Assembly (NCBI GenBank): GCA_031289895.1 | Contig: JAITOP010000063.1 | Coordinates: forward strand, 1 to 14,768 | Direction of reading: 5' to 3' | Length of the DNA stretch: 14,768 nucleotides | Origin: Prevotellaceae bacterium | GTDB lineage: Bacteria > Bacteroidota > Bacteroidia > Bacteroidales > UBA932 | Shown here: positions 14,765 to 14,768 of the stretch, in pieces | How positions within the stretch are numbered: position 1 is the stretch's first letter | How the letters are laid out: every line of letters starts with the position of its first letter | The notes under the pieces: model-generated | Told to the model about the DNA's origin: nothing | The model's input: the letters and a program-made list of their open reading frames with translations, nothing else | Database searches by the model: none | Translations under genes and position numbers: made by a program

Positions 14765-14768
14765 CCCC

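Overview
This window looks like chromosomal DNA of a low-GC member of the Bacteroidota, probably Bacteroidales-like. Four things point there. The protein families have Bacteroidota flavour: a YfhO membrane protein, a degenerate LytM/EnvC protein with an N-N-G-I-D motif, and a YbeY whose third metal ligand is Asp. The promoter-like sites fit the Bacteroidetes TTG / TAnnTTTG pattern. Shine-Dalgarno sequences are mostly absent. The gene order dut, TPR lipoprotein, M23-like protein and ybeY-mnmG-uvrC resembles what I recall from Bacteroides. Every supported gene lies on the minus strand, so transcription runs from high to low coordinates.

Region by region in the direction of transcription. (1) 14366-14768 has no gene. 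It holds REP-like palindromes at the window edge, a 15-unit array of the octamer TTGATTTG, and a promoter candidate. (2) 14365-8609 is a tightly packed run: dut, a TPR lipoprotein, an EnvC-like murein hydrolase activator, ybeY and mnmG. The junctions are a 2-nt gap, an ATGA overlap, 53 nt, and 0 nt, so this is probably one operon joining nucleotide hygiene, cell-wall processing and rRNA/tRNA maturation. (3) 8608-7561 is a gene-free kilobase bounded by two exact copies of GTTCCACGTGGAAC, which matches ParB-binding parS sites. Between them lie three roughly 240-bp tandem units packed with hairpins whose loops are 3-5 nt, most often TAC. (4) 7560-5734 is uvrC, with a weak terminator candidate at its end. 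(5) 5618-1 is a surface-glycan operon: a YfhO-type GT-C membrane protein, a HisC-like PLP enzyme, an HAD-IB-like phosphatase with an altered catalytic motif, a TupA-like ATP-grasp protein, and the N-terminus of a CDP-glycerol glycerophosphotransferase-like protein that runs off the left edge. Its junctions are ATGA, 11-nt and 10-nt overlaps and a 29-nt gap. The set suggests decoration of an extracellular polymer with phosphate-linked polyols or small amino alcohols.

The most notable features are the paired parS-like sites beside mnmG, which suggest the locus lies in the origin-proximal segregation region, and the hairpin-module array enclosed between them. The glycan operon is a plausible but untested small-molecule decoration pathway.
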